A DNA stretch of 64,000 nt from CAVZRC01 sp963777695 (GTDB taxonomy: Bacteria > Planctomycetota > Planctomycetia > Isosphaerales > Isosphaeraceae). This document shows, piece after piece, positions 21,101 through 30,964 of the stretch. Position 1 is the first letter of the stretch. Every line of letters starts with the position of its first letter. The stretch covers positions 124,001 through 188,000 of the forward strand of contig CAVZRC010000005.1 of NCBI GenBank assembly GCA_963777695.1, written 5' to 3'. A model generated the notes under the pieces. That model searched no databases and had not been told where the DNA came from. It was given only the letters and a program-made list of their open reading frames with translations. The position numbers and the translations under genes are program-made.

Positions 21101-21831
21101 GGCCTGCCCGGCGAGGCGATGGGCGAATACCGCGAGGCGATCCGGCTCGAGCCGGAGCTCGCCGAAGCGCACTGCAACCTCGCGCACCTGCTCAGAAAAC
21201 AGGGGCAATACGCCGAGTCTCTCGCCGGATTCGAACGCGGTCACGAGCTGGGTTCGAGGCGACCGTCCTGGCCCTACCCTTCGAGGAAGTGGCTGGCGCA
21301 GCGCGGCGACTGGCCCGACTCGCGCCGAAGATCCCCGCGATGCTTCGCGGCGGGGCACGACCTGCCGATGCCCTCGAGCGCATCGACCTCTCCGTGGCCG
21401 CCTCCGGCACAGGCTTGCATGCCATGGCGGCACGGCTCTTTGTCGAAGCGGTCGCGGCCGATCCCAATCAGGCCGAGGATCCGGAGGTCGGTTATCGCTA
21501 CAACGCCGCATGCTCGGCTGCGATGGCCGGCTGCGGCCAGGGTAACGATCCGCCTCCCGACGCGACGGAAAGAATCCACCTGAGGCGGCAGGCCCTCGAC
21601 TGGCTCGGGGAGGAACTGGCCGCCCTGGAGCGGATCGCCGCAAGCGGCCCTCCCGATCGACGTCCCGCGTCCCGAATTCGGCTCACCGACCATCTCTCGC
21701 ACTGGAAACGCGATCCCGACCTGGCGGGCGTCCGCGAACCTGACGCCCTGGAGACGTTCGACCAGGCCGAGCGCGACGACTGGAGAGCCTTCTGGGCCGA
21801 GGTCGATGCCGTCATCGGCCGCTCCAACTGA
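18170..21831 (+). CDS. Hanks-type Ser/Thr protein kinase with C-terminal TPRs (one frameshift)
   Basis: About 1,220 residues. The N-terminus has a CPECGLELP...CPPC zinc-ribbon-like knuckle. The kinase domain starts near residue 100 (EIARGGMGAV glycine loop, IKVLL lysine near 130, HRDLKPSN near 225, DWG in place of DFG, GTPAYMSPEQARGE activation segment). A membrane helix lies near 425-445, then a coiled region and about a dozen TPR units (for example DEAIAELHEAIHLGPDD). The frame slips once near 21302 and the family's C-terminal domain (RYNAACSAA) follows in the next frame. The ATG at 18170 has GGGAGG 7 bases upstream. Planctomycete kinases of this layout are often linked to FPTTHW-type ECF sigma factors; one lies downstream at 24545. 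Confidence 0.9.
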
Positions 21832-21988
21832 TCCGCAAAGTTTCGAATGAGCAAGGGAAAAGGAGCGTGACATCCTACTCCTCAGGCGCGGCCTCGGCTG
21901 CGTGGCGCTCCCCGTGCGCGCGGATCTCGATCATGAGTTCGTCTCGTCTCGCAACCTCGAATCTCTCACCGATCAGGAGTATCCATCG

Positions 21989-24378
21989 ATGCATACTAAC
22001 CAATCTCCTTTCGGACTGGATCGTGTTCCTCGGGTCGGCCCGCCGGTACGTCGGCGTCGAAGGTGGCTCGCACCGCGATTGGAGTCTCTCGAAGGCCGAC
22101 TGGTCCTCAGTACGATGACGGTGACGAGTCGCGCCGACAGCGGACCGGGGACGCTCCGCGCCGCCATCTCCGCGTCGCTGGCCGGCGAGCTGATCGCGTT
22201 CTCTCCGAGCCTCTACGGCCAGACCATCCACTTGACCGGCGGCGAGCTGGCGATCGGCCAGGACCTGACCATCGACGGGCCGGGGGCCGGCCTCATCGAT
22301 GTGGACGCGGGCGGATCGAGCCGGGTCTTCGACGTCACCTCGGCCTCGGTTTCCGTCGCGATCTCCGGACTGACCATCAGCGGCGGCGACGCCGAGGACG
22401 GCGGCGGCATCCTCGATCAGGGCGGGACGCTCACGCTTGTCGGCGATGCGTTGGTCAAGGACCGGGCGATCGGCGTAAATCCCGGCGACACGGCCCAGGG
22501 AGGCGCCGTGGAGGTCACCGACATCGGCGTACTCACGGTGACGTCCAGCAGCCTCTCGGATGATCTGGCGGAGGGTGCCGCGGGAGCTAGCGGGGGGACT
22601 GCGGCCATCAATGGCACCGGCGGTGACGGTGATGGTGGCGCGATCTACGCCGACACCGGCACGAGCCTGACCGTCACCAACTGCGCGTTCACCGGCAACC
22701 AGGCCATCGGCGGCGCAGGCGGTCCGGGCGGCTCCGGATACGAGAACGGCTCCGGCGGCAATGGCAATGGCTCGGCGATCGACACGTTCGGCGTCGCCTT
22801 CTCGGTAACACGATGCACCTTCGCGGGCGACCTGAGTGTCGGAGGCGCCGGCAGCGTCCGGACTGGACGCGCCTTCATATGCCGCCAACGGATACGGCGG
22901 CGGTGCGAATGGCACGATCAACATCATGTCGCTCGCGGCCACGGCTCCGTTCGCCTTCACCTGCGACACCTTCACCGGCGAGCAGGCCATCGGCGGAGCG
23001 GGGGCGAGCAATGTGGAAGGTGGTGCCTCGGCGATCGGCGGCCAAGGCGGCGGGATCGGCGGTGTCATCAACAATGTCTACGGGATCGCGGATATCATCA
23101 TCCAGAACTCTTCGTTTTCCCTCGACGTGGGCCGTGCGGGAGCCGGGGGTGATGGCGGCTCGGGTTGGGACGGCGGTTTCGGCGGCGATGGCTCGGACTC
23201 CGTCGTCTATTCCGGCGGCAACCTGACGATCATCGGCTCGACATTCACGGGAAATCTCTCGGTCGGAGGCGTTGGCGGGACCGGCGGCGCCGGGAGTGCC
23301 GGAGGCTTCGGCGGCTATTCGGGTGCCGTCATCTCGTCCACCAACCTGACGGTCAGCGATTCGACTTTCACCGACAACCAGGCCATCGGCGGCGCCGGCG
23401 GGGCCGGCGGCACCGGCGGTACTGGTGGATCGGGAGGAGATTGCACTGGCGGAGCGCTCTTCGTCTACAGTGAGATGTCCGTCTCCGGCAGCACGTTCCT
23501 GGACAATGCCTCGATCGGAGGAGCCGGAGGGAACGGCGGCGCCGGGGCTGACGGCGGTGTCGGAGGCGCTCAGTGAAGGCGGCGCGATCGACGTCCAGAC
23601 CTTCGAGCTGACTTATCCGGTGCTGCCGCCGTTACCCGTCAGCACGATCGCTTCCAGCCTGTTTGTGGGCAATGTCGCCATCGGCGGCGCGGGAGGCATC
23701 GGGATTCAGGGTGGCCATGGCGGCGCGGGCGGTGCTGGCGAGGGCGGTGACGTCGAATCCTCCGGTGGCGACATTTCCATAACCTCGAGCGTGTTTCTCG
23801 CCGGCAAGGCGATCGGCGGCGCCGGTGGCGCCGGGGCCGATGGCGGTGCGGGCGGCGCGGCGCAGGGCGGTAGCCTGGACCTCATCGATAGCTTGTTCAA
23901 CCCAAGTGCCCCGCTCTCGGTCGTCGATTCGGTGTCCGGCTCGACCGTAGTCGGCACACGAGCGAGAGGAGGTCTCGGTGGCGAGGGGGCCTCCTCGGGC
24001 ACCGGTGGCCCGGGCGGACTCGCGCAGGGAGGTGGAATTGCGGTCACCAGCGAGTCGTTCGCGTATGGCAACTTCCTGGCGACCGTCTCCGCGAGCACCC
24101 TGTTCGGAAACGCCGCCATCGGAGGGTCGGGTGTCGTCGCCGGAGATGGCGGTGATGCCGAGGGTGGCGGCCTGTTCGTCGGCCCCGACTCGACTGTGGC
24201 CCTCGACGACGATGCGATCCTCGGTAATCTGGCCGACGGCGGCTCGGGTGCCGTCGACGGCAACGGTTCGGGCGGCGGAATCTACCTGTCCGGCACCGGC
24301 TCGACGCGGAAGGGCACGACGATCGCGGGGAACTGGGCATCGTCCGGAGATGATGACGTGTACGGGACCTTCAGTTGA
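21989..24378 (+). CDS. Exported Gly-rich beta-helix surface protein with LExLExR-type N-terminus (frameshifted)
   Basis: About 795 residues in three frame segments joined near 22862 and 23570. After a basic leader comes LESLEGRLVLS, matching the planctomycete LEPR-like N-terminal motif of large exported proteins. A polymorphic-outer-membrane-protein-like start follows (SGPGTLRAAISAS, LTIDGPGAGLIDVD), then repeated units of the pattern S.F.GN.AIGGAGG, i.e. right-handed beta-helix turns separated by glycine-rich loops. The composition is extreme, with long Gly/Ala tracts resembling mycobacterial PGRS proteins. No C-terminal anchor is obvious. The ATG at 21989 has AGGAG upstream. A surface or adhesion role is inferred only from architecture. 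Confidence 0.78.
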
Positions 24379-24544
24379 GCTCGAATGAGGCCGGGTGAGT
24401 GCGGCGAGGGGTCGCGTCGCACGGCGATTCCGGGCCCGGCACATCCGCGACCGCACGCCCTTGGCGATCCACCCGCCTGGCCGTAAATTGGATCGAAATC
24501 GTCGCTCTCAGAGTCTTTCCTCTCCGATCCGGACGGCCAGCCCG

Positions 24545-25285
24545 ATGATCGACTCCCAGGCGGTGCAACCTTCGAACGCCGAGTTTCCGACCACGCATTG
24601 GAGTCAAGTCATGGCCGCGGGCGACCCGGCAGGGCCCGAGGCTCGCGCCGCGCTCGCCGCTCTGTGCGCGCGCTACTGGTACCCGCTTTATGCGTTCATT
24701 CGCCGCAAGGGATATGACGCCGCATCGGCCGAGGATCTCGTCCAGGGTTTCCTCGCCGCCCTCCTGGAGAAGGAGAGCCTGGCTTCGGTCAACCGGGCCA
24801 AGGGCCGTTTCCGATCGTTCCTCGTGGCGGCCTGCGGTCATTTCCTCGCCAACCGCCGCGATCACGACCGGGCGCTCAAGCGCGGTCGAGGCCGGGTATT
24901 CGTGCCGATCGACAGCCTGCAAGCGGAAGACCGCTATCTCCACGAGCCCACTCACGACCTGACGGCCGAACGACTCTTCGAGCGCCGATGGGCCACCACG
25001 CTCCTGGACCATGTCCTCGAGCGGCTCGGCGCGGAGATGTCGGCCGCCGGCAAGGGCGGCACGTTCGAGATGCTGAGACCGGCCCTGCTCGGCTCGGCCG
25101 ACAGGGTTCCCTATGCCCGCATCGCCGCTGCGCTCGGGTGCTCCGAGTCCGCGGCACGGCTGACCTCGCATCGCCTTCGCGCCCGCTATCGAACCTTGCT
25201 CCGCCAGGAGGTCGCCCGGACACTCGCCGATCCCGACGCGGTCAACGACGAGATCCGCAACCTTTTCGCCGCATTCGCCGACTGA
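24545..25285 (+). CDS. ECF sigma factor of the planctomycete FPTTHW type
   Basis: A 246-residue sigma-70-like protein. It begins with FPTTHWSQV, the hallmark of a planctomycete ECF group usually found beside Ser/Thr kinase genes. Region 2 (SAEDLVQGFLAALL, RFRSFLVAACGHFLANRR) and region 4 (PYARIAAALGCSESAARLTSHRLRARYR) are both present; an extended linker separates them. The ATG at 24545 is chosen because FPTTHW follows shortly; an upstream ATG at 24395 is in frame but noncoding in character. The kinase gene at 18170 and the sigma-WD40 gene 107 bases downstream make this a signalling cluster; I infer phosphorylation-dependent control as in related ECF groups. Confidence 0.86.
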   Translation: MIDSQAVQPSNAEFPTTHWSQVMAAGDPAGPEARAALAALCARYWYPLYAFIRRKGYDAASAEDLVQGFLAALLEKESLASVNRAKGRFRSFLVAACGHFLANRRDHDRALKRGRGRVFVPIDSLQAEDRYLHEPTHDLTAERLFERRWATTLLDHVLERLGAEMSAAGKGGTFEMLRPALLGSADRVPYARIAAALGCSESAARLTSHRLRARYRTLLRQEVARTLADPDAVNDEIRNLFAAFAD

Positions 25286-25391
25286 ATTCCTCGCGACAGC
25301 CGGATGAATCGCGAAAAAAGTGTATCCGCCCGGCTCTGTGCGGGAATAACCTCGAAATGGGCGGTCGGAAGGGTCCGGCGGAGGGAGAGGG

Positions 25392-28300
25392 ATGACGAGC
25401 ACCGAGGCGGCGATCGGGCGGGACCTGCGGCGGTTGTTCGAAGGCGGGGCGTTGGCGGGCCTGACCGAGGCCGATCTCCTGGACCACGTCGCCCGCCGCG
25501 ACGAGCTGTCCGAGGCGGCATTCGAAGCGATCCTGACGCGGCACGGTCCCGCCGTGCTCGCCTGCTGCCGTCGCGTGCTCGCCGACTCGAATGCGGCCGA
25601 AGACGCCTTCCAGGCGACGTTCGTGGTCCTGTTCCGCCAGGCCGGATCGATCCGGCGTGCCGACCCGCTGATACCCTGGCTGTTGCACGTGGCCCGTATG
25701 GCCGCCCTGAAGGCACGGCGCGGCGAGATTCGCCGCCTCGCACGCGAGCGACGCGCCGCGCGGCCGGAATCGTCGGCCCCCGAGACGATCACCGCGGACA
25801 TCCGAGTCCTGGTACGTTCCGAAGTCGATCGGCTGCCGCAAAAGTATCGGGACCCGGTCCACCTTTGTTACTACGAAGGCCGGACACAAGACGATGCCGC
25901 GGCGATCCTCGGCTGGCCGGCCGGGACGGTCCGCGGCCGGCTGTCGCGGGCGCGGGAGATGCTCCGCGAGCGACTGCGGCGTAGGGGTATCGGCATCGCC
26001 CCGGCGGGACTGGCCGCCGCGCCGAATATGAGAGGCGATGCCCGGGCCGAGATCCCGCGGGCACTCCGCGAGGCAACCCTCGCGGCGACGTCCCGCGGCG
26101 CCGCGGCCAGGGCCGTTGTCCTCGCACTGGCGACCGCCGTCGGGCGCGGCCTGGAGGTTTCGGCCGCGTTCAAGGCGGTCGTGACCACGCTGGCCGCCGT
26201 CGCGTTGATCTCCGCGGGCGCCGGCATCGCCCTGCTGAACGACCAAGACAGCCAAAGATCGCGGGAGCACGGGCCGCCGGTTGGCGAGGCCCCGGTCCGC
26301 GCGGTGGCCGTCGATCGCTATGGTGATCCGCTACCCAGAGGGGCGATCGCGCGGCTGGGCACGACCCGGTTTCGACACGACGGCATCGTTGGGCGTAACG
26401 TCTTCGCGCCCGACGGCAAGACCTTATTCACCGCCGGTCCGGGCCAGGAATTCCGAACCTGGGAGGTCGCCACGGGTCGGCAGATCCGATCGATCGAGGC
26501 CGATGAGCCGCTCCTCGGGGCAAACCACTGGGTGCAAGAGGCGGTGTTCTCTCGCGATGGTGCAGCGGTGTTCGTGGCCGGCGCCGGCGCCGTCGGTGTC
26601 ATCGATTTCTCCAGCGGCCGCGTCCTCCGTCGGGTCGAGGCCCAGTCGAAGGAGCACCCGCTGCAAATCTCCGTCTCCCCCGACGGTAGGAGTCTGGCCG
26701 TCGTGGTGCAATTCAATCCCGACGACGAATTCGGCCGCGAACCCCGATCGGCCCTCATCCTCTACGGCGCCGCCACGCTCGCCAGGCAGTGGCGGATCGA
26801 GAAGGATCATCGGTTCGCATGGGATCTGGCGTTCTCCCCAGACGGGCGGCTACTCGCCATCGCCGGTCCGGATGTCCCTACGCTGCATCGCTACATGGTC
26901 GAGCCCCAGGCGTCATCGATCCGGCTCCTCGACGTCGCCAGCGGGGCGGAACGACGACGGATCCCATTCGAGGTGTTCGGCGTCGCGTCGGTCGCGTTCG
27001 CGCCCGACGGCAAGACGCTGGCCGCGGGTGTCGGCGACAGGACGGTCCGGCTATACGATCCGGACACCGGCAGCGAGCGGCTCCCGCGGCTTGGGCACGC
27101 GCGTGCGGTAGCGCCGCCCCGGAAGGGTGAGGACGCGCGCAAGGGATTCGACGAAGCCAAGGCCCGCCCGGCGGCCTGCCTCGCCTTCTCGCCCGACGGC
27201 TCGCTGCTGGCCTCCGGACCGGCCGATCTCGGATACTACGGCGAGCTGATCGACGTCCCGCCGATCACGCTCTGGGACGTCGCCTCCGCGCGGGAGATCC
27301 GGCGGTTCGCCGGCCATCCGAGGGGGATCCTCTCCCTTGCGTTCGCGCCCGACGGCAAGACGCTCGCCTCGTCCGGGTATGAGCCGGTGGCCCGGATCTG
27401 GGACGTCGCGACCGGCCGCGAGGTGGATCATCGGGCGGGACATCCCGGCGAGATCATCTCGCTCGAAGTCTCGCAGTCCGACGGCACGGTCTTCACCGCC
27501 GGCAATGCCGATGGGTTGCTGCTCCACTGGGATCCTAACGACGGTCGCTTGCTGGAACGCGTCGGCGTGAAGCCGAGCATGATCGACGCCCTGGCCATAT
27601 CCCCGGATGGTGGGACCCTGTTCGTCCTCGATCCCGCCGACGGCCCGTTCCTCTGGGATCTGGCCGCAAAGAAGGAGCTGCGCCGGCTCGACCAGGAGAA
27701 GAAAGGTGCCCGGTACTCTCAGGTCGTTTTCTCGCCGGACGGTCGGACGGTCGCCGGTGGGCACTGGGTCTGGGATGTCGCCACGGGCCGTCGCCTCCTC
27801 GACTTCAAGCGAGGCGGGTCCTGTGATACGTCCTATTCCGCCGATGGTCGCCGCCTGATCGCTTTCGATCCGGATGGGGTTTCCGTCTGGGATATCGCGA
27901 CGGCGACCGAGGTGCGCAGGCCGATCCCGTTCCGGATGCCCGGCGTCACGGCGTTCTCCCGCGACGGCCGGCTCATGGCCGTCGATCCCGGCCACGAAAT
28001 GGCCCCGGGAACGCGCAATACCGGCGACCGCCTGGTCGAGCCGATCCGAATCTGGGAACTGGCCTCGGGCAAGGAGGTCGCGACCCTGTTCGGGCATACC
28101 AGCGCCTCATCCGGCCTGGCGTTCTCGCCCGACGGCCGCATGCTCGCTTCCGTCAGCGGCGCGTGGGACAACGGGGTGGATCCGGGGCTGCGGATCTGGG
28201 ATGTCTCTAGCGGCAAGCCGCTACGGCGCCTCAAGAATCCTCCGCGCGGCGGCCTGGGGATCGCCTACCTCCCGAACGGACGCGCGATCGTGACCGGCAG

Positions 28301-28709
28301 CCAGGACGGCACGGCCCTGGTCTGGGACGTCTCCGACCTGGCCGATCGGCGGCCTCCCGATCTGCCCGACGCAAAGGCCCTCGAAACCCTCTGGTCCGAT
28401 CTGGCGTCGGACGACGCGCCGCGGGCTCATCGGGCGTCCTGGTCACTGAGCGTGGACGGAGCCGTGCCTTTTCTCCGCGACCGGCTCCGCCCCGCCGCGG
28501 CCGGAGAGCCGGTCGCCGGCCCCGAGGTCCTCCGCACGCTCCGCGCGATCGCCGCGCTCGAACGCGTCGGCACGCCCTCCGCTCAGGGGGTCCTGGAAAC
28601 GCTACGCCAGGCCGCTTCCGGCGCCTCGGTCAACCGGGAGGCCGCGGACACACTGCTGCGACTCGCCCGCAGAAAGTCGCGACCACCGGCCGGCGCAGGG
28701 CCGGGATGA
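25392..28709 (+). CDS. Sigma-70 (ECF) domain fused through a membrane helix to WD40 repeats
   Basis: 1,105 residues in one open frame. Residues 50-125 are sigma region 2 (AEDAFQATFVVLFRQA, IPWLLHVARMAAL); 142-198 are region 4 (LPQKYRDPVHLCYYEG, GWPAGTVRGRLSRAREML). A hydrophobic segment at about 256-279 (TTLAAVALISAGAGIALL) is followed by a large WD40 propeller region, about 340-985, with repeated FSPDGR.LA and LWDV/IWDVA units, and an Ala/Arg-rich helical tail with HEAT-like character. Fusions of ECF sigma domains to WD40 are known in planctomycetes. If the segment spans the membrane, the propeller is outside the cytoplasm, and the sigma part is tethered. The start has GGAGAGG immediately upstream. 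The frame is intact despite its length. Confidence 0.88.
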   Translation: MTSTEAAIGRDLRRLFEGGALAGLTEADLLDHVARRDELSEAAFEAILTRHGPAVLACCRRVLADSNAAEDAFQATFVVLFRQAGSIRRADPLIPWLLHVARMAALKARRGEIRRLARERRAARPESSAPETITADIRVLVRSEVDRLPQKYRDPVHLCYYEGRTQDDAAAILGWPAGTVRGRLSRAREMLRERLRRRGIGIAPAGLAAAPNMRGDARAEIPRALREATLAATSRGAAARAVVLALATAVGRGLEVSAAFKAVVTTLAAVALISAGAGIALLNDQDSQRSREHGPPVGEAPVRAVAVDRYGDPLPRGAIARLGTTRFRHDGIVGRNVFAPDGKTLFTAGPGQEFRTWEVATGRQIRSIEADEPLLGANHWVQEAVFSRDGAAVFVAGAGAVGVIDFSSGRVLRRVEAQSKEHPLQISVSPDGRSLAVVVQFNPDDEFGREPRSALILYGAATLARQWRIEKDHRFAWDLAFSPDGRLLAIAGPDVPTLHRYMVEPQASSIRLLDVASGAERRRIPFEVFGVASVAFAPDGKTLAAGVGDRTVRLYDPDTGSERLPRLGHARAVAPPRKGEDARKGFDEAKARPAACLAFSPDGSLLASGPADLGYYGELIDVPPITLWDVASAREIRRFAGHPRGILSLAFAPDGKTLASSGYEPVARIWDVATGREVDHRAGHPGEIISLEVSQSDGTVFTAGNADGLLLHWDPNDGRLLERVGVKPSMIDALAISPDGGTLFVLDPADGPFLWDLAAKKELRRLDQEKKGARYSQVVFSPDGRTVAGGHWVWDVATGRRLLDFKRGGSCDTSYSADGRRLIAFDPDGVSVWDIATATEVRRPIPFRMPGVTAFSRDGRLMAVDPGHEMAPGTRNTGDRLVEPIRIWELASGKEVATLFGHTSASSGLAFSPDGRMLASVSGAWDNGVDPGLRIWDVSSGKPLRRLKNPPRGGLGIAYLPNGRAIVTGSQDGTALVWDVSDLADRRPPDLPDAKALETLWSDLASDDAPRAHRASWSLSVDGAVPFLRDRLRPAAAGEPVAGPEVLRTLRAIAALERVGTPSAQGVLETLRQAASGASVNREAADTLLRLARRKSRPPAGAGPG

Positions 28710-28863
28710 GGATTCTTCCTTCTGCCACAAGCCGACTCGGCGCTATCCGACCTCTCCGCCACGAATCCCGACACGTCACGGCCCTCGACAACCGAAGACC
28801 TCTGGCCCATACTCTCGACAACCGACGGCATTTGCCGACAAGTTACTCGACCATGGAGCCGCC

Positions 28864-29949
28864 ATGAGGATCATTTTCGACGGTCACCTGGATCTGTCGT
28901 GGAACGCCTTGTCGTGGGGCCGGGACATCACGCTCGACCTGGACGAATTGAACCGTAGCGAGCGTGGCGTGACCGACCACCCGTCGCGGGGACGGGCGAC
29001 GACCACGCTGCCCGAGATGCGCCGGGGGGCGATCGCGGTGTGTCAGGCGACGCTGTTGTGCCGAGCCCGGCCCGAGGGTCGGCCGCACGAGGGGCCCAGC
29101 CGCGTGAATCTCGACTTCGCCACCCAAGAGATCGCCTCGGCGACCGCCCGCGGCCAGCTCGCTTACTACGAGCTACTCGAGCGCCGCGGGCTGCTCCGGA
29201 TGATCCGCACCGCGACCGACCTTGACGCCCACATGAAGAACTGGTCCGCCGACCCGTCTAATACTCCGATCGGCTACATCCTGGCCATGGAGGGCGCCGA
29301 CCCGATCGTCAACGTCGACCATGCCGCGGCCTGGTGGGAGCTGGGTCTGCGCTCGGTGAACCTGGCCCACTACGGCATGAGCTGGTACGCGGTCGGGACC
29401 GGCGGCGACGGTCCGCTCACCCCGGACGGCATCCGCCTCCTCGGGGAGTTCGAGCGGCTCGGCATGATCCTCGACGCTACGCACCTGTCGGATACCAGCT
29501 TCTTCCAGGCGCTCGACGTGTTCGGCGGGCCGGTGCTGGCCAGCCACAACAACTGCCGGGAGCTCGTCCCCGACGGCAGGCAGTTCAGCGACGAGCAGAT
29601 CCGCCGGCTCATCGAACGGGGCGCCGTCATCGGGGCGGCCCTCGACGCCTGGATGCTGGTGCCCGGCTGGATCCGGGGCCAGACCACGCGTGACGTGGTC
29701 AACCTCGATGCCGTGGCCGACCACATCGATCGCGTCTGCCAGCTCGCCGGCAACCATCGCCACGCCGCCATCGGCAGCGACCTCGACGGAGGCTTCGGGA
29801 CCGAGCAGACCCCCATCGGCCTCGATCGCATCTCCGACCTCCAGAAGCTCGACGCGATCCTCGCCGGCCGCGGATATCCCCCCGAGGAGATCGACGCCAT
29901 CTTCCACGGCAACTGGCTGCGGTTCTTCCGCGAGCACCTCCCGCGCTGA
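28864..29949 (+). CDS. Membrane dipeptidase-like M19 peptidase
   Basis: 361 residues of the M19 renal-dipeptidase family, zinc enzymes that cleave dipeptides, including some D-amino-acid ones. The metal ligands are visible: DGHLDLSW (HxD at 8-10), the bridging Glu in AMEGADP near 145, and later His residues in LDATHLSDTSF and ASHNNCR. The C-terminus has AIGSDLDGGFG, with the family's substrate-side Asp. No signal peptide is seen, so a cytoplasmic location is likely, as in many bacterial members. GGAG lies just before the ATG. It is flanked by the WD40-sigma gene and the DUF4365 operon without clear links to either. Confidence 0.9.
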   Translation: MRIIFDGHLDLSWNALSWGRDITLDLDELNRSERGVTDHPSRGRATTTLPEMRRGAIAVCQATLLCRARPEGRPHEGPSRVNLDFATQEIASATARGQLAYYELLERRGLLRMIRTATDLDAHMKNWSADPSNTPIGYILAMEGADPIVNVDHAAAWWELGLRSVNLAHYGMSWYAVGTGGDGPLTPDGIRLLGEFERLGMILDATHLSDTSFFQALDVFGGPVLASHNNCRELVPDGRQFSDEQIRRLIERGAVIGAALDAWMLVPGWIRGQTTRDVVNLDAVADHIDRVCQLAGNHRHAAIGSDLDGGFGTEQTPIGLDRISDLQKLDAILAGRGYPPEEIDAIFHGNWLRFFREHLPR

Positions 29950-29953
29950 ACCT

Positions 29954-29970
29954 GGATGCGGGCGGCATCC
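29954..29970 (+). terminator. Short hairpin after the dipeptidase gene
   Basis: A 6-bp perfect stem (29954-29959 with 29965-29970) and 5-base loop lie 5 bases after the stop codon. No T-tract follows, so it is only a weak terminator candidate. Confidence 0.3.
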
Positions 29971-30020
29971 TGCGGTAGAATTCTGTCTAGGCAACGGGTG
30001 GCGGAGGCGGGGAGACGGAT

Positions 30021-30548
30021 GTGGCAAAGCACGATGCGAGAGGTGGCACGACAAGGCGGACCAGGCAACACGTCATCGCCGCCATGGGCTCGATCCACGT
30101 CCAGAAGGCTTTCATCGACAAGGGCCATACCATCGATCGAGAGATCGAGGATTACGGGTACGATCTGATCGCCAAGACCTACGATGAGGACGGATACCGG
30201 GAGGATGGCGACATTCGCATCCAGGTCAAAGCGACGGATACAATCCAACGATTCCGTAGAAAGGACTTCTTCTCGTTCGAGACCGAACGTAAACATTATA
30301 ACTTGTGGATACAGGGACAGATGCCAGTCTTTCTCATCCTGTACGATGCCCGGGAGAAGAAGGGCTATTGGCTCTACTTGCAGGCGTATTTCGAGGAGGA
30401 TCCTCGGCGGGGTCCGAAAAAAGCCGCCAAGACCGTCACCGTCCATGTTCCCATTCAAAACGAGTTCAATGAAGATACGGTCGATTATATGAGGGCCAGG
30501 AAAGCTGCGATTCGAGCACAATTCAAGGGGGCGCATTACCATGGTTAA
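30021..30548 (+). CDS. DUF4365 protein, PD-(D/E)XK nuclease-like
   Basis: 175 residues matching the DUF4365 pattern, a domain related to restriction-endonuclease-fold nucleases. The core reads EDYGYDLIAK near residues 42-51 and IRIQVKATD near 66-74, giving the D...QxK signature, with a helix carrying GSIHVQKAFIDKG before it and LILYD after it. A catalytic metal site is therefore plausible but not proven. The GTG at 30021 follows GGGGAG. It overlaps the next gene by 8 bases, and that gene is 4 bases from a giant membrane protein gene, so the three form an operon. DUF4365 genes occur in accessory and defence-associated neighbourhoods; that link is context only. Confidence 0.75.
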   Translation: MAKHDARGGTTRRTRQHVIAAMGSIHVQKAFIDKGHTIDREIEDYGYDLIAKTYDEDGYREDGDIRIQVKATDTIQRFRRKDFFSFETERKHYNLWIQGQMPVFLILYDAREKKGYWLYLQAYFEEDPRRGPKKAAKTVTVHVPIQNEFNEDTVDYMRARKAAIRAQFKGAHYHG

Positions 30549-30960
30549 GGATGTCACCTACGGGAGATTGCGGGAAGTATTGGCCACTCTCGGGTACGGG
30601 GTTTCGGAGCCGAAGAAAGGTGCGGTGGCTTACCGCAATCCCAACCGCCGTCTGATGATCATCCTCCCCGACATGCGCGACGAGGATTTCGTCCTGCCGG
30701 TCGACCTGGCAAGCACACGTTCTACTTTGGTCGACGATGGCGTGCTTCAGAATGATTACTCATTCGATTCGCTCTTCCTGATCCGCAAGGGAGACCGCCT
30801 GATCTGGACCGAGCCGGAGACGGGGAGGGAGACGAAAGTCACCGCGGCCGCCGGAGAGAGCGACGGCTTGGTGGTCGTCAAACAGAATGGTTCGTTGTTG
30901 CCGTGTCGAGTCGATGAGGTGAGGCGAATCAAGCGGGCCGCGACGGCCTCCAGGAAATAA
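30541..30960 (+). CDS. Small protein with HicA-like N-terminal fold
   Basis: 139 residues of unknown function. Residues 1-65 (YGRLREVLATLGYGV, GAVAYRNPNRRLMIILP) resemble the small dsRBD-like fold of HicA/YcfA proteins, but the catalytic His found in HicA's GSHH segment is absent (GAVAY here), so ribonuclease activity is doubtful. The C-terminal half looks like a small beta barrel (DRLIWTEPETG, GLVVVKQNGSLLP). It overlaps the DUF4365 gene by 8 bases and ends 4 bases before the next start, so it is probably translated with both. The HicA relation is from pattern only. Confidence 0.6.
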   Translation: MVKDVTYGRLREVLATLGYGVSEPKKGAVAYRNPNRRLMIILPDMRDEDFVLPVDLASTRSTLVDDGVLQNDYSFDSLFLIRKGDRLIWTEPETGRETKVTAAAGESDGLVVVKQNGSLLPCRVDEVRRIKRAATASRK

Positions 30961-30964
30961 CACG

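Noticed and set aside
22640..24200. CRISPR-like or satellite-like repeat array
   Set aside because: The periodicity comes from Gly-rich codons of a beta-helix protein; units differ in length and there are no spacers.
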